Source: an uncultured Tenacibaculum sp. (GTDB lineage: Bacteria; Bacteroidota; Bacteroidia; Flavobacteriales; Flavobacteriaceae). Taken from it: a DNA stretch of 64,000 nt. The stretch spans positions 1 through 64,000 of the forward strand of contig NZ_CANNGG010000003.1 of assembly GCF_947504135.1 (NCBI RefSeq), in the 5' to 3' direction. The position numbers and the translations under genes are program-made. Positions 26,558 through 34,967 of the stretch are shown here, one piece after another; the stretch's first letter is position 1, and each line of letters begins with the position of its first letter. Under the pieces are notes generated by a model. It made no database searches. It was not told the DNA's origin and saw only the letters and a program-made list of their open reading frames with translations.

Positions 26558-28954
26558 CTATTTTCTTTTGCCTGATATGACAAACCAACCAATAGATACA
26601 AGGATTAGTAACCCATAACAGAATAATGATAATAAACTTCCTGTTTTAATAACTGTTGGCTCGTATTTAAACATTACAGTGTGTTTTCCTGCAGGAATTT
26701 CCATCCCTCTTAACACATAATTTACTCTGTAATACGAAACGTTTTCACCATCTACATATGCATTCCATCCATCTTTATAATATATTTCAGAAAATACTGC
26801 AAACTGTTTTGAACTTGTGTTTGTTTCGTATACCAGTTCTGTAAGGTCTTTCTTCACTAAATTGATAGTTGCTGTAGTATCTTTTTGATATGTGTCTACT
26901 CCGCTAAAATCAAACTCCTTAGTATTGATTACAGCTTCCGTTTTAGTTTTTAAACTATCTAAGGCAATGATTTCCTCGTTGGCTGAAGTTACCTCTTTCA
27001 ATGAATTTACAAACCAAGCACTTCCATTTACTTCTGGATTTTCTTGAAATTGCTCCTCACTCACAATAAAATACTTAGTATTCAGCATATTCAATACCTC
27101 CATATTATTTCTTGCAATCTGATAATCGAACAATTCTTGGTAACGTTTCATTTTTGCTGCATGATACCCTCCTATTGAATTATGGAAATATGAAGTTCTA
27201 CCATCCTGTAACGGACTCCCAGAAAAATTCGCAACACGATAATCGCTTTTATCTTTTAATATTTCTGTATCTGCTTTGGTTTCAGTAAATGGTTTTTCTA
27301 CTCTTCTTGCCGATATAAAATCTTCTTTATTTACATAATTCATATCTATCGACACCAAATCGAATAAAATCAATCCGCCCAAAACAAGTAATACTGGAAC
27401 CTGCTGTAACTTTCCTTTTAAATAAAACCAAAGTACCCCTGCTACTGCTAAAACAAGCAAAAACGAACGTAAACTATCATTAAACAACATCGATTTTCTA
27501 TCTGAAATCAAGGCATCTATCAACTCTGGAAGCTGTTGATAATTCGCATCACGTAATCCTTCAAAAGCAAATAAACTTGATCCGAACAATAGGAATACTA
27601 ACGAAATTCCCCCTACTATGTAAAAAGCTTTTTTTACTGCTTTTTCTTTTTCTTCGGAAGGAGTTTCAGACGAAAAAAATTCTTTCAATGCTAAAATCCC
27701 TAACAACGGAACGCACAATTCTGCAATTACTTGAATAGATGATACCGCTCTAAACTTGTTGTACAACGGAACATAGTCAATAAAAAAGTTTGTAACTGCT
27801 GGAAAATTCTTTCCCCAGCTCAATACTATTGAAAATACGGTGGCTGCTACCAACCAATATTTTAAACGTCCTTTTACTAAGAAAATTCCTAAGAAAAATA
27901 AGAAAAAAACAATTGCACCTATATACGCAGGAGCCTCGACAATTGGTTGTTTTCCCCAATAAGTTAATGCTTGACTCGAATAATCTTTCGCTACACTTTT
28001 TCCTGCATTTTGTTCTAAAACTTGGTAAAAATTGGAATCTTCTCTTAACTCTTCAACAGTTCCTCCTCCTGTAAAACGAGGAATTAGTAAGTTGAAGGTT
28101 TCTGCAATTCCGTAACTATATTCAGTAATATAGTCCTTATCTAATCCTGAAGATTTTTCTTTTGGACTTCCATCAGGATTGATAGTTAATTCTGACTTTC
28201 CTCTCGTACTGTAATCAGCATATTCTTTCATTGCCAGCAACCTAGTTGAATTCGCTCCGATACCAATTAACATCGCCGCTACTAAAATTGCTGATTGCTT
28301 AAAAAACACTGATAATGTTCTCGATTTAAAAGCTTCAATAAATTCAACAATAGCTAAAATCAACAAACAAAACCCTAAATAATACGTCATTTGTGGATGG
28401 TTAGAATATATTTCTAAAGCCATAGCTAAAGCTGTGAGTACAAATCCGAGTAAATATCGCTTTCTAAAAACATAAATAACCCCTGCAATAACCATTGGCA
28501 TGTACCCTATTGCATGTGCTTTTGCATTATGTCCTGCTCCAAAAATAATAATCAAATAGGTAGAAAATCCAAAGGACAAACTTCCTAAAACGGCAAGCTT
28601 CCAATCAACTTTTAAAGCTGTTAATAGTATGAAAAAACTTAAAAAATATAAGAAAAGATAATCGGCAGGTCGCGGTAAAAAACGAAAAGCCTTATCAATA
28701 TATCGCACAAAATCATTCGGATAATAAGCACTTACCTGATAAGCTGGCATTCCACTAAAAGCATTATCTAACCAGTATGGCTCTTCTCCTTTTTCAGTTC
28801 TATATTCATTAACACTTTTCGACATTCCTATAAACTGAGTAATGTCACTTTGTTTTATTTGTTTTCCGCTTAAAACTGGATTAAAATACAACACCGATGC
28901 TATTGCAAAGACAATAATTGCAATTGCAAACGGTAAAATTTTCTTTAAGTTCAT
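26558..28954 (-). CDS. YfhO-family membrane protein
   Basis: 798 aa, GT-C-like integral membrane protein with many helices in the first 560 residues, a soluble region, and a last helix near the C-terminus (SLLSLFCYGLLILVSIGWFVI). Signatures: the N-terminal GKQIKQSDITQFIGMS...DNAFSGMPAYQ loop and the C-terminal YYKDGWNAYVDGE...RGMEIPAGKHTVMFKYEP segment. In Gram-positives YfhO glycosylates lipoteichoic acid; the role in Bacteroidetes is unproven but envelope glycosylation is plausible. Cotranscribed with the small DUF4834 gene 1 bp upstream. Confidence 0.87.
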   Translation of the reverse strand: MNLKKILPFAIAIIVFAIASVLYFNPVLSGKQIKQSDITQFIGMSKSVNEYRTEKGEEPYWLDNAFSGMPAYQVSAYYPNDFVRYIDKAFRFLPRPADYLFLYFLSFFILLTALKVDWKLAVLGSLSFGFSTYLIIIFGAGHNAKAHAIGYMPMVIAGVIYVFRKRYLLGFVLTALAMALEIYSNHPQMTYYLGFCLLILAIVEFIEAFKSRTLSVFFKQSAILVAAMLIGIGANSTRLLAMKEYADYSTRGKSELTINPDGSPKEKSSGLDKDYITEYSYGIAETFNLLIPRFTGGGTVEELREDSNFYQVLEQNAGKSVAKDYSSQALTYWGKQPIVEAPAYIGAIVFFLFFLGIFLVKGRLKYWLVAATVFSIVLSWGKNFPAVTNFFIDYVPLYNKFRAVSSIQVIAELCVPLLGILALKEFFSSETPSEEKEKAVKKAFYIVGGISLVFLLFGSSLFAFEGLRDANYQQLPELIDALISDRKSMLFNDSLRSFLLVLAVAGVLWFYLKGKLQQVPVLLVLGGLILFDLVSIDMNYVNKEDFISARRVEKPFTETKADTEILKDKSDYRVANFSGSPLQDGRTSYFHNSIGGYHAAKMKRYQELFDYQIARNNMEVLNMLNTKYFIVSEEQFQENPEVNGSAWFVNSLKEVTSANEEIIALDSLKTKTEAVINTKEFDFSGVDTYQKDTTATINLVKKDLTELVYETNTSSKQFAVFSEIYYKDGWNAYVDGENVSYYRVNYVLRGMEIPAGKHTVMFKYEPTVIKTGSLLSLFCYGLLILVSIGWFVISGKRK

Positions 28955-28955
28955 G

Positions 28956-29237
28956 TTAGTCTATTTCTTCATAGTCAACGTATTCGCCAACCGAATTATT
29001 ACTTTGTTTTGTAGTATTTGGCTTTTTATCAATAACAGTTTTCCCTACTTCAACATCAGATGCTTGTTGTTCGTTTCTAAACTGTTGTTCTGCTTTCTTT
29101 TGTACTTTATCTACCGCTTTTTTTATAAGGTAAGGCGCAAATAATCTCGCCAAAAACTTTATAGCGTAATAAACTAACAGAATAATTAATATGGTCTTTA
29201 AAAAATTCACAGGTCCAGCTTCATTTATATATGTCAT
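28956..29237 (-). CDS. DUF4834 family small membrane protein
   Basis: 93 aa. One transmembrane helix (FLKTILIILLVYYAIKFLARLF, about 12-33) followed by a basic, then polar, tail ending VDYEEID. Conserved in Bacteroidetes directly upstream of yfhO; function unknown. A minus-strand TATTTTTG box at 29265-29272 is the likely promoter. Confidence 0.8.
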   Translation of the reverse strand: MTYINEAGPVNFLKTILIILLVYYAIKFLARLFAPYLIKKAVDKVQKKAEQQFRNEQQASDVEVGKTVIDKKPNTTKQSNNSVGEYVDYEEID

Positions 29238-29264
29238 CTTTTTCTAAAAAATAAAAAAATCAAT

Positions 29265-29272
29265 CAAAAATA
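29265..29272 (-). promoter_or_regulatory. -7 box of DUF4834-yfhO operon
   Basis: Minus-strand TATTTTTG (TAnnTTTG), 28 bp before the DUF4834 ATG; no clear -33 element. Confidence 0.45.
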
Positions 29273-29342
29273 ACAATTTGAAGCAAAAGGAAGCGTTAAG
29301 ACTTTACAAAACTTATATTATAAAGGTAATTGTATTTTTACG

Positions 29343-29350
29343 TATGTTTG
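29343..29350 (+). promoter_or_regulatory. -7 box of outer-membrane protein gene
   Basis: TATGTTTG (TAnnTTTG), 28 bp before the ATG at 29378. Confidence 0.5.
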
Positions 29351-29377
29351 TAAAACCTGAAAATCTGGACTTATTAT

Positions 29378-30718
29378 ATGATTAAGAAACTCCTTTTGTT
29401 TTTTGTATTTTTCTCAGTATTAACTGCAAACGCGCAATACACCCCTGTTATAAATTCAAATAGACCAGGTTTTTCTGAGAGCCCTTACAGCGTTGGATCA
29501 GGTGTATATCAGTTTGAATCGAGTATTTTTTATAGAAAAATTAATGCTACACCTACTTTTAGCAATCCAGAAGCCTTAGGATTGAACTTATTTTTCAGAA
29601 CCAGTTTTATTTCTGAAAAATTAGAAATGAATTTAAATACTTCTTTACAAAGAGACAAAATAGCTTTTAAAAACATCTTTGAATCATCATATAACAAAAC
29701 AGGTCTAAGTCAATTTAGCTTGGGTGCTAAATACCTTGTTTATGCTCCGAAGTATGATGATAAAAGTAAAGAAATAAGAAGCTGGAAAAAAAGACATTCT
29801 TTCGACTGGAAGCGTTGGATACCTCATATTGGTATTTCTGCTGGTGTAAATATTGGTAACTTTTTAACTGACTATCACAAAAGAGATGGCTTTAGTCCGA
29901 AAGTAGGTCTTTTATTGCAAAATGAGTTTTCAGACAAGTTAAATGTGATTACCAATCTTCACTACAATTATATTGGAACGGACTTTTCACAGCTTTCTTA
30001 CATCGTAACAGGAACATATAATTTTAATGATTACTGGTCTGGTTTCGCAGAAATACAAGGTATTTTTGAAGAATATGAAAAGAAAACTAATATAGGTGCT
30101 GGTGCAGCCTATTTATTTAGCGAAAATTTACAATTTAACGCCTCACTAAGAGCCAATATGCAACAAGATGAAATTGGTCTTTACACTTCAGTAGGTGTTT
30201 CTTATAGACTTAATAAACACCAAGATAAATTTGTTGAAATAGATGAATTTGGAAATAAAATAGAAGAAGGCAAACAAGTTAAGTACGATGAAGACAGAAG
30301 TTTCTTTGGTCGATTATTCAGTAAGACAGGAAAATTATTTTCAAAGAAACGAGAGCAAAAAGTTGATTTAGACATTTCTAAAACTGATGGTGATGCCTTA
30401 AATCAAAAACCAAGAAGAGAACGTCAAGGATCTTTAGTAGATGTTATTGCTAAAGAAGATAAAAAACTAAAGAAAAAGACTGCAAAAGAAGAAAGGAAAG
30501 CTGCTAAAAAAGCTCAAAGAAAAGCTGAAAAAGAAGCAAAACGAAAAGAAAAAGAGCGTTTAAAACTAGAGAAAGAGATAAAAAAACTAGAAGAAAAAGA
30601 AGCCAAGCAAAAAGAGAAGGAACGCTTAAAGCTTGAAAAAGAGATTAAGAAACTAGAAGAAGAAATCAAAAAGGAAGAACAAAAAGAGGGAAAAGATCAA
30701 GAAAAAGATGACAATTAA
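29378..30718 (+). CDS. Outer-membrane beta-barrel protein with charged coiled-coil tail
   Basis: 446 aa. Signal peptide ending ANAQ, then a barrel of the phenol-degradation MetA/transporter-like family with the marker NSNRPGFSESPYSVGSGVYQFE. Barrel strands run to about residue 290. The last 150 residues are very different: a K/E-rich segment with repeats such as KEKERLKLEKEIKKLEEKE, predicted as a long coiled coil. A highly charged tail after an outer-membrane barrel is unusual; it may extend into the periplasm to contact peptidoglycan or other proteins (inference). Followed by a GNAT-like gene after 18 bp. Confidence 0.75.
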   Translation: MIKKLLLFFVFFSVLTANAQYTPVINSNRPGFSESPYSVGSGVYQFESSIFYRKINATPTFSNPEALGLNLFFRTSFISEKLEMNLNTSLQRDKIAFKNIFESSYNKTGLSQFSLGAKYLVYAPKYDDKSKEIRSWKKRHSFDWKRWIPHIGISAGVNIGNFLTDYHKRDGFSPKVGLLLQNEFSDKLNVITNLHYNYIGTDFSQLSYIVTGTYNFNDYWSGFAEIQGIFEEYEKKTNIGAGAAYLFSENLQFNASLRANMQQDEIGLYTSVGVSYRLNKHQDKFVEIDEFGNKIEEGKQVKYDEDRSFFGRLFSKTGKLFSKKREQKVDLDISKTDGDALNQKPRRERQGSLVDVIAKEDKKLKKKTAKEERKAAKKAQRKAEKEAKRKEKERLKLEKEIKKLEEKEAKQKEKERLKLEKEIKKLEEEIKKEEQKEGKDQEKDDN

Positions 30719-30736
30719 AAATCTTACATTTGACAT

Positions 30737-31855
30737 ATGATTCAAATTAAAGAAATAACAACTAAAAAGGGAATGAAACAATTTGTTAAGTTTCCTTTTT
30801 CTCTTTATAAAAACAATAAATATTGGGTTCCTCCTATCATTAATGATGAAGTTGAAAGTTTTGATAAAGATAAAAACCCTGTTTTTGAGCATGCAAAAGC
30901 TCGTTTTTTCTTAGCCTACAAAAACAATAAAATTGTTGGTCGAGTTACAGCCATCATCAATACTTATGAAACCAAAAACCAAAACATAAAAAAAATGCGT
31001 TTTGGTTGGTTCGACGTAATTGATGATATAGAAGTAACAAAAGCTTTACTAGATAAAATTGCTGAAATAGGTAAAGAAAATGGTTTAGAATACATCGAAG
31101 GACCTGTTGGATTTAGCAACTTAGACAAAACTGGCGTTCTTGTTGAAGGATTTGACTATATAGGCACCATGATTACTTGGTACAACCATCCTTATTACGC
31201 TAAACACTTAGAGCAATTAGGGTTTACAAAAGAAAAAGAATACATAGAAAGTATCTTTTCTTTTAAAAATGTAGATATTGAAAAGTACCGAAAAGCTAGT
31301 ACTATTATTCAAAAGAGATATAAATTAACCCCTCTAAATTTTACTTCTACAGAAAAAATAATGCCTTATGTTAATGAAATGTTTGAACTATTTAGTAAAA
31401 CATATTCAAAACTATCAACTTACGTACCGATATCTGATGCTCAAATAGAGTACTTTAAAAAGAAATATATCAGTTTCATTAACCCTGAATATATAAAGTT
31501 TGTTGTTGATGAAAACCACAAACTCGTTGCTTTTGCTATTGTAATGCCTTCTTTTTCTAAAGCTTTACAAAAGGCTAATGGTAAGCTATTCCCCTTTGGT
31601 CTTTTTCATTTATTAAATGCTAGAAAAAACTCAAAAGATGTTACCTTTTACTTAATTGGTGTAGATCCAGAATACCAAAAAAAGGGAGTAACAGCTGTTA
31701 TTTTTGAGCAGTTTCACCCCATCTTTTTAGCCAAAGGTATTGAAAACTGCATTAGAACACCTGAGTTAGAAGAAAACCACGCTATTCATCAAATCTGGAA
31801 AGCTTTTAATCCTAAAATTCATAAACGTAGAAGAACCTACAAACTCGATTTATAA
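30737..31855 (+). CDS. GNAT-fold acyltransferase-like protein
   Basis: 372 aa, cytoplasmic. Two regions look like GNAT halves: the N-terminal FFLAYKNNKIVGRVTAIIN and the C-terminal FYLIGVDPEYQKKGVTAVIFEQ, the latter with the acetyl-CoA-binding Q/RxxGxG/A-type motif. Uncharacterised family widespread in Bacteroidetes; substrate unknown. Overlaps rsmE by 1 bp (TAATG), suggesting coupled translation. Confidence 0.65.
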   Translation: MIQIKEITTKKGMKQFVKFPFSLYKNNKYWVPPIINDEVESFDKDKNPVFEHAKARFFLAYKNNKIVGRVTAIINTYETKNQNIKKMRFGWFDVIDDIEVTKALLDKIAEIGKENGLEYIEGPVGFSNLDKTGVLVEGFDYIGTMITWYNHPYYAKHLEQLGFTKEKEYIESIFSFKNVDIEKYRKASTIIQKRYKLTPLNFTSTEKIMPYVNEMFELFSKTYSKLSTYVPISDAQIEYFKKKYISFINPEYIKFVVDENHKLVAFAIVMPSFSKALQKANGKLFPFGLFHLLNARKNSKDVTFYLIGVDPEYQKKGVTAVIFEQFHPIFLAKGIENCIRTPELEENHAIHQIWKAFNPKIHKRRRTYKLDL

Positions 31856-32565
31856 TGCAACTATTTTACAATTCTGATTTAGGTCCCACTTCAAAAGAAA
31901 TTACTTTTGATAAAGACGAAAGTCGTCATATCATTAGAGTTTTACGTAAAAAGGAAGGAAACGTATTACACATTACCAACGGGAAAGGTTTTTTGTTTTC
32001 AGCAGAAATCATACTGGGTAGTGATAAAAAATGTATTGCCTCAATTATAAAATCAGAAGAAAAACCATTTACTAGAGATTATTATTTACACGTAGCTATT
32101 GCTCCCACAAAAAACAATGATCGTTTTGAATGGTTTTTAGAAAAAGCTACGGAAATTGGCATTGATGAAATCACGCCAATTATCTGTGAAAATTCAGAAA
32201 GAAAAGTTGTAAAAACAGAGCGGTTTTTAAGAATTGTACAAGCCGCTATGAAACAGTCTTTACAATTTACTTTACCAAAACTAAACGAGCCTATAAAGTT
32301 CTCTCATTTTATCGATCAAGACTTTACCAGCGAAACGTTTATAGCTCATTGTGAAGAAAACATCGAGAAAAAACTTTTAAAAAACATAGCTACGCCTAAT
32401 AATTCTTACACTATTCTTATTGGTCCTGAAGGAGATTTTTCATCAAAAGAAATTCAACAATCTTTATCCAAAAATTTTGAACCTATTTCATTAGGAGAAA
32501 CTAGATTACGAACAGAAACAGCAGGTTTAAACGTAGTTCAAAGCATTTCATACCTCCATCAATAA
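31855..32565 (+). CDS. rsmE: 16S rRNA (uracil-1498-N3)-methyltransferase
   Basis: 236 aa, SPOUT-class enzyme that methylates U1498 of 16S rRNA. N-terminal PUA-like domain with HIIRVLRKKEG, then APTKNNDRFEWFLEKATEIGIDEITPI, the SAM-binding knot LIGPEGDFSSKE and the C-terminal SLGETRLRTETAGLNV signature. Normal length. Confidence 0.95.
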   Translation: MQLFYNSDLGPTSKEITFDKDESRHIIRVLRKKEGNVLHITNGKGFLFSAEIILGSDKKCIASIIKSEEKPFTRDYYLHVAIAPTKNNDRFEWFLEKATEIGIDEITPIICENSERKVVKTERFLRIVQAAMKQSLQFTLPKLNEPIKFSHFIDQDFTSETFIAHCEENIEKKLLKNIATPNNSYTILIGPEGDFSSKEIQQSLSKNFEPISLGETRLRTETAGLNVVQSISYLHQ

Positions 32566-32607
32566 TTCATTTTTTGTATATTTAACTTTTTGTTAAAAAT
32601 ACAGGTT

Positions 32608-33786
32608 GTGACAATAGAATATCTATTTAATCTCTTTTTATTAGTAAGTGCCTTACATGGCTTCGCGTTCAGTATCGTTTTATTCTCTTCAAAAAACGGA
32701 AGAGAAAAAAGTATGATATACTTAAACTTATTAATCTTAGTAATTTCTATAAACAATATACAATCTTGGGCTCTAGAAAGAGGCTTACTCCAAAATAAAT
32801 TTGCTTTAGATTATATGCAATTTTCTTGGCACTTTTTAGCTATGCCTTTTTTATATATGTTTTTAGTTCATTATTTAGATTTACCTCAAAAATCTTTTAA
32901 TGTTTTAAAATTCGCTATTCCTGCCTTTATCCTTATGGTAATAGCCCAAATAAGTTTTGTTGTGTACTACACTGATACTGCTTCGCAAGAAAGGTTAGAT
33001 TACGTTTATGAAAGATATTCTTCTCTTGAAGAGTTTTTCAGTATGCTTACCTCTTTGAGCTTTTTCATATATTCAATGTATATTTTATACAAGAAAGAAA
33101 ATTTATTTCCTAAAATATTATCTTTTGATAATCTAAAATGGCTTTACTCCTTCTTTATTCTTTCTTCAATAGGATATCTGCTTTGGATCCTTGCTCTTGT
33201 TGTAAAAATAAGTTTAAACTTTAGCAACTTCTTATTTTCTTATTATCCTTTAAGGGTATTTACTACTATTTTAATCTACTGGTTAGGTTACCAAGGCTTT
33301 AAACAGATTAGAATTTTAAAAGAAAGAGAAAATATTAGAAAATCTCTTTTGATTGATTTAAACGGAAATTTTAGTGTAGACACCATAAAAGTAGATACTG
33401 AAAAAAGTCCTTCTCAAAGTCAAGCTGAACGACATAAAGAACAGTTTCAAGAAATTGATGATTTTATTAAGTCTAAAAAGAAATATTTATCTACGAAATA
33501 CACGCTTCAAGATTTAGCTAAGGACACAGAGTTAAGTTCCAGTACTCTTTCTTTAATTATTAATAATGTAGCTAAAAAATCTTTTACTGATTACTTAAAC
33601 GAAATGAGAATTGATTTAGCAAAGACATTATTACTCGATCCAGAATATTCAGATTACACCATAACCTCTATTGGTTTAGAATCTGGTTTCAACTCAAAAT
33701 CTACCTTTTATGCTGTTTTTAAAAAGCATACAGGAAACACTCCTGTAGAATTTAAAAAACTAGCATTAACTCCTATTAACGGTTAA
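32608..33786 (+). CDS. Polytopic membrane AraC-type regulator, GTG start
   Basis: 392 aa from GTG 32608, which starts the first membrane helix cleanly; a TTG 18 bp earlier is the alternative but would sit on the predicted transcription start (TATATTTA around 32577). About six to seven hydrophobic helices (to about residue 230) precede a linker and an AraC-type domain (about 285-385) with LQDLAKDTELSSSTLSLIIN and TITSIGLESGFNSKSTFYAVFKKHTGNTPVEFK. A membrane-embedded one-component regulator, common in Flavobacteriia; signal unknown. Downstream lies a 539-bp gene-free region with structured RNAs. Confidence 0.85.
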   Translation: MTIEYLFNLFLLVSALHGFAFSIVLFSSKNGREKSMIYLNLLILVISINNIQSWALERGLLQNKFALDYMQFSWHFLAMPFLYMFLVHYLDLPQKSFNVLKFAIPAFILMVIAQISFVVYYTDTASQERLDYVYERYSSLEEFFSMLTSLSFFIYSMYILYKKENLFPKILSFDNLKWLYSFFILSSIGYLLWILALVVKISLNFSNFLFSYYPLRVFTTILIYWLGYQGFKQIRILKERENIRKSLLIDLNGNFSVDTIKVDTEKSPSQSQAERHKEQFQEIDDFIKSKKKYLSTKYTLQDLAKDTELSSSTLSLIINNVAKKSFTDYLNEMRIDLAKTLLLDPEYSDYTITSIGLESGFNSKSTFYAVFKKHTGNTPVEFKKLALTPING

Positions 33787-33881
33787 ATTTCTACTTTCTT
33801 TTTATAAAAAGAAAGTCCGAAAACACTGAAACTGGATGTTTTCGAACTCACTTCTTTTATCTGTATTTTATATTTACATAG

Positions 33882-34036
33882 TGAAATTAAAAAAATTAGT
33901 AATTGAAAATAGTTGAAGGGGTTTTCAATTTATAATTAAAATTTCTAAAAAAATTATTGAGAACTACTCATTCTCAATACGAAAAAGGGAGAGCTAAACT
34001 TTAAAAACACCAGTATTTAATATTGGTGTTTTTTAT
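33882..34036 (+). ncRNA. Candidate structured RNA 3
   Basis: Downstream of a TATATTTA box (33869-33876). Three hairpins: AATTGAAAA (33901-33909) / TTTTCAATT (33922-33930) with GGGG at the end of its loop; ATTGAGAA (33956-33963) / TTCTCAAT (33971-33978); and a terminator AACACCAGTA (34006-34015) / TATTGGTGTT (34021-34030) followed by T-rich sequence. A GGGAGAG stretch lies before the terminator. Its first hairpin and its terminator resemble those of RNA 4. Confidence 0.45.
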
Positions 34037-34172
34037 TTTTACTTACTTAAGCAACTTAAAAAAGCTGGCCTTTTTCATTATAAAGCTATGCTTTTTATAA
34101 AAAGTAAGTTCTAAAACACCCAATCAGACGTTATTGTACTTCTTCTATTTAATCTTTTATATCTTCGTATCG

Positions 34173-34282
34173 TAAATTAATTGCTTTTTGAAAAAGTGGG
34201 GACTTTTCAAATTAAAAAGTATAATTTATGTTTAAGGGGAAAATAAAAACACTAACGACCTAGTTGTTAGTGTTTTTTTTTA
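34173..34282 (+). ncRNA. Candidate structured RNA 4, G-rich
   Basis: TTG (34134-34136) and TATCTTCG (34160-34167, one mismatch from TAnnTTTG, 23-bp spacer) form a plausible promoter. A hairpin with arms TTGAAAA / TTTTCAA (34188-34210, one bulged A) presents GGGG in its loop (34198-34201). TTTAAGGGGAA follows at 34231-34241, then a 12-bp terminator stem (34245-34256 / 34266-34277) and a T run. It may be a free RNA or an attenuated leader of the DUF4159 gene. Confidence 0.45.
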
Positions 34283-34325
34283 TTACTGTTTTCTTATATT
34301 GCTTCAGCTAAGCAAAGCTTATTTT

Positions 34326-34967
34326 ATGAAAAATATTATAACGTTTTATTTTCTTTTATTCTTCTCTAGTGTTTTCTCTCAACAAATTGCTGTTTTAAAA
34401 TATAATGGTGGAGGTGATTGGTATGCTAACCCTACTGCTTTACCTAATTTAATCAACTTTACTAACCTTAACACTAAAACCTTAATTGAAAAGGATGTTG
34501 AAACTGTAACGTTAGATGATGACCAAATTTTAAATTATCCTATAACTTTCATTACAGGTCATGGCAATATTTATTTCACAAATGATGAAATTACAACATT
34601 AAGAGACTATTTAATCTCAGGAGGCTTCATACACGTATCAGATAATTATGGAATGGATTCATACATCAGAAGGGAATTAAAAAAAGTATTCCCTGAGCTA
34701 ACACTTCAAGAAATTCCTAAAAATCATCCTATTTACAATCAGACATTCTCTTTTCCGAATGGATTACCTAAAATTCATGAACACGACAGGAAACCTCCAC
34801 AAGGATTTGGTCTTTTTTACGAAGGAAGACTTATTGTATTTTACGATTATGAAAGTGATTTAAGCGATGGATGGGAAGACCAAGAAGTACATAACGACCC
34901 TAAAGAAATAAGAGAAAAAGCTCTTAAAATGGGAGCTAATATAATTGAATATGCTTTTAAACATTAA
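34326..34967 (+). CDS. DUF4159 domain protein, secreted
   Basis: 213 aa from ATG 34326 (a TTG 27 bp upstream is not needed); signal peptide IITFYFLLFFSSVFSQQ. The mature protein fits DUF4159: GGGDWYANPTALPNL, a FITGHGNIYFT strand and YLISGGFIHVSDNYGMD, ending with DWED-type segment SDGWEDQEVHNDP. DUF4159 has a class I glutamine amidotransferase-like fold; function unknown, periplasmic by signal peptide. Its 3' end overlaps the BASS transporter gene by 17 bp. Confidence 0.82.
   Translation: MKNIITFYFLLFFSSVFSQQIAVLKYNGGGDWYANPTALPNLINFTNLNTKTLIEKDVETVTLDDDQILNYPITFITGHGNIYFTNDEITTLRDYLISGGFIHVSDNYGMDSYIRRELKKVFPELTLQEIPKNHPIYNQTFSFPNGLPKIHEHDRKPPQGFGLFYEGRLIVFYDYESDLSDGWEDQEVHNDPKEIREKALKMGANIIEYAFKH

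Larger units (their letters stand above)
33787..34325. other. 539-bp gene-free region with palindromes and hairpin RNAs
   Basis: Contains, in order: a perfect 24-bp palindrome at 33793-33816 with core CTTTTTATAAAAAG; a hairpin CGAAAACA (33818-33825) / TGTTTTCG (33837-33844) that may end the upstream AraC-type gene; two candidate structured RNAs listed separately; a second CTTTTTATAAAAAG at 34091-34104 between them; and the DUF4159 promoter region. No ORF is credible here. Confidence 0.7.
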
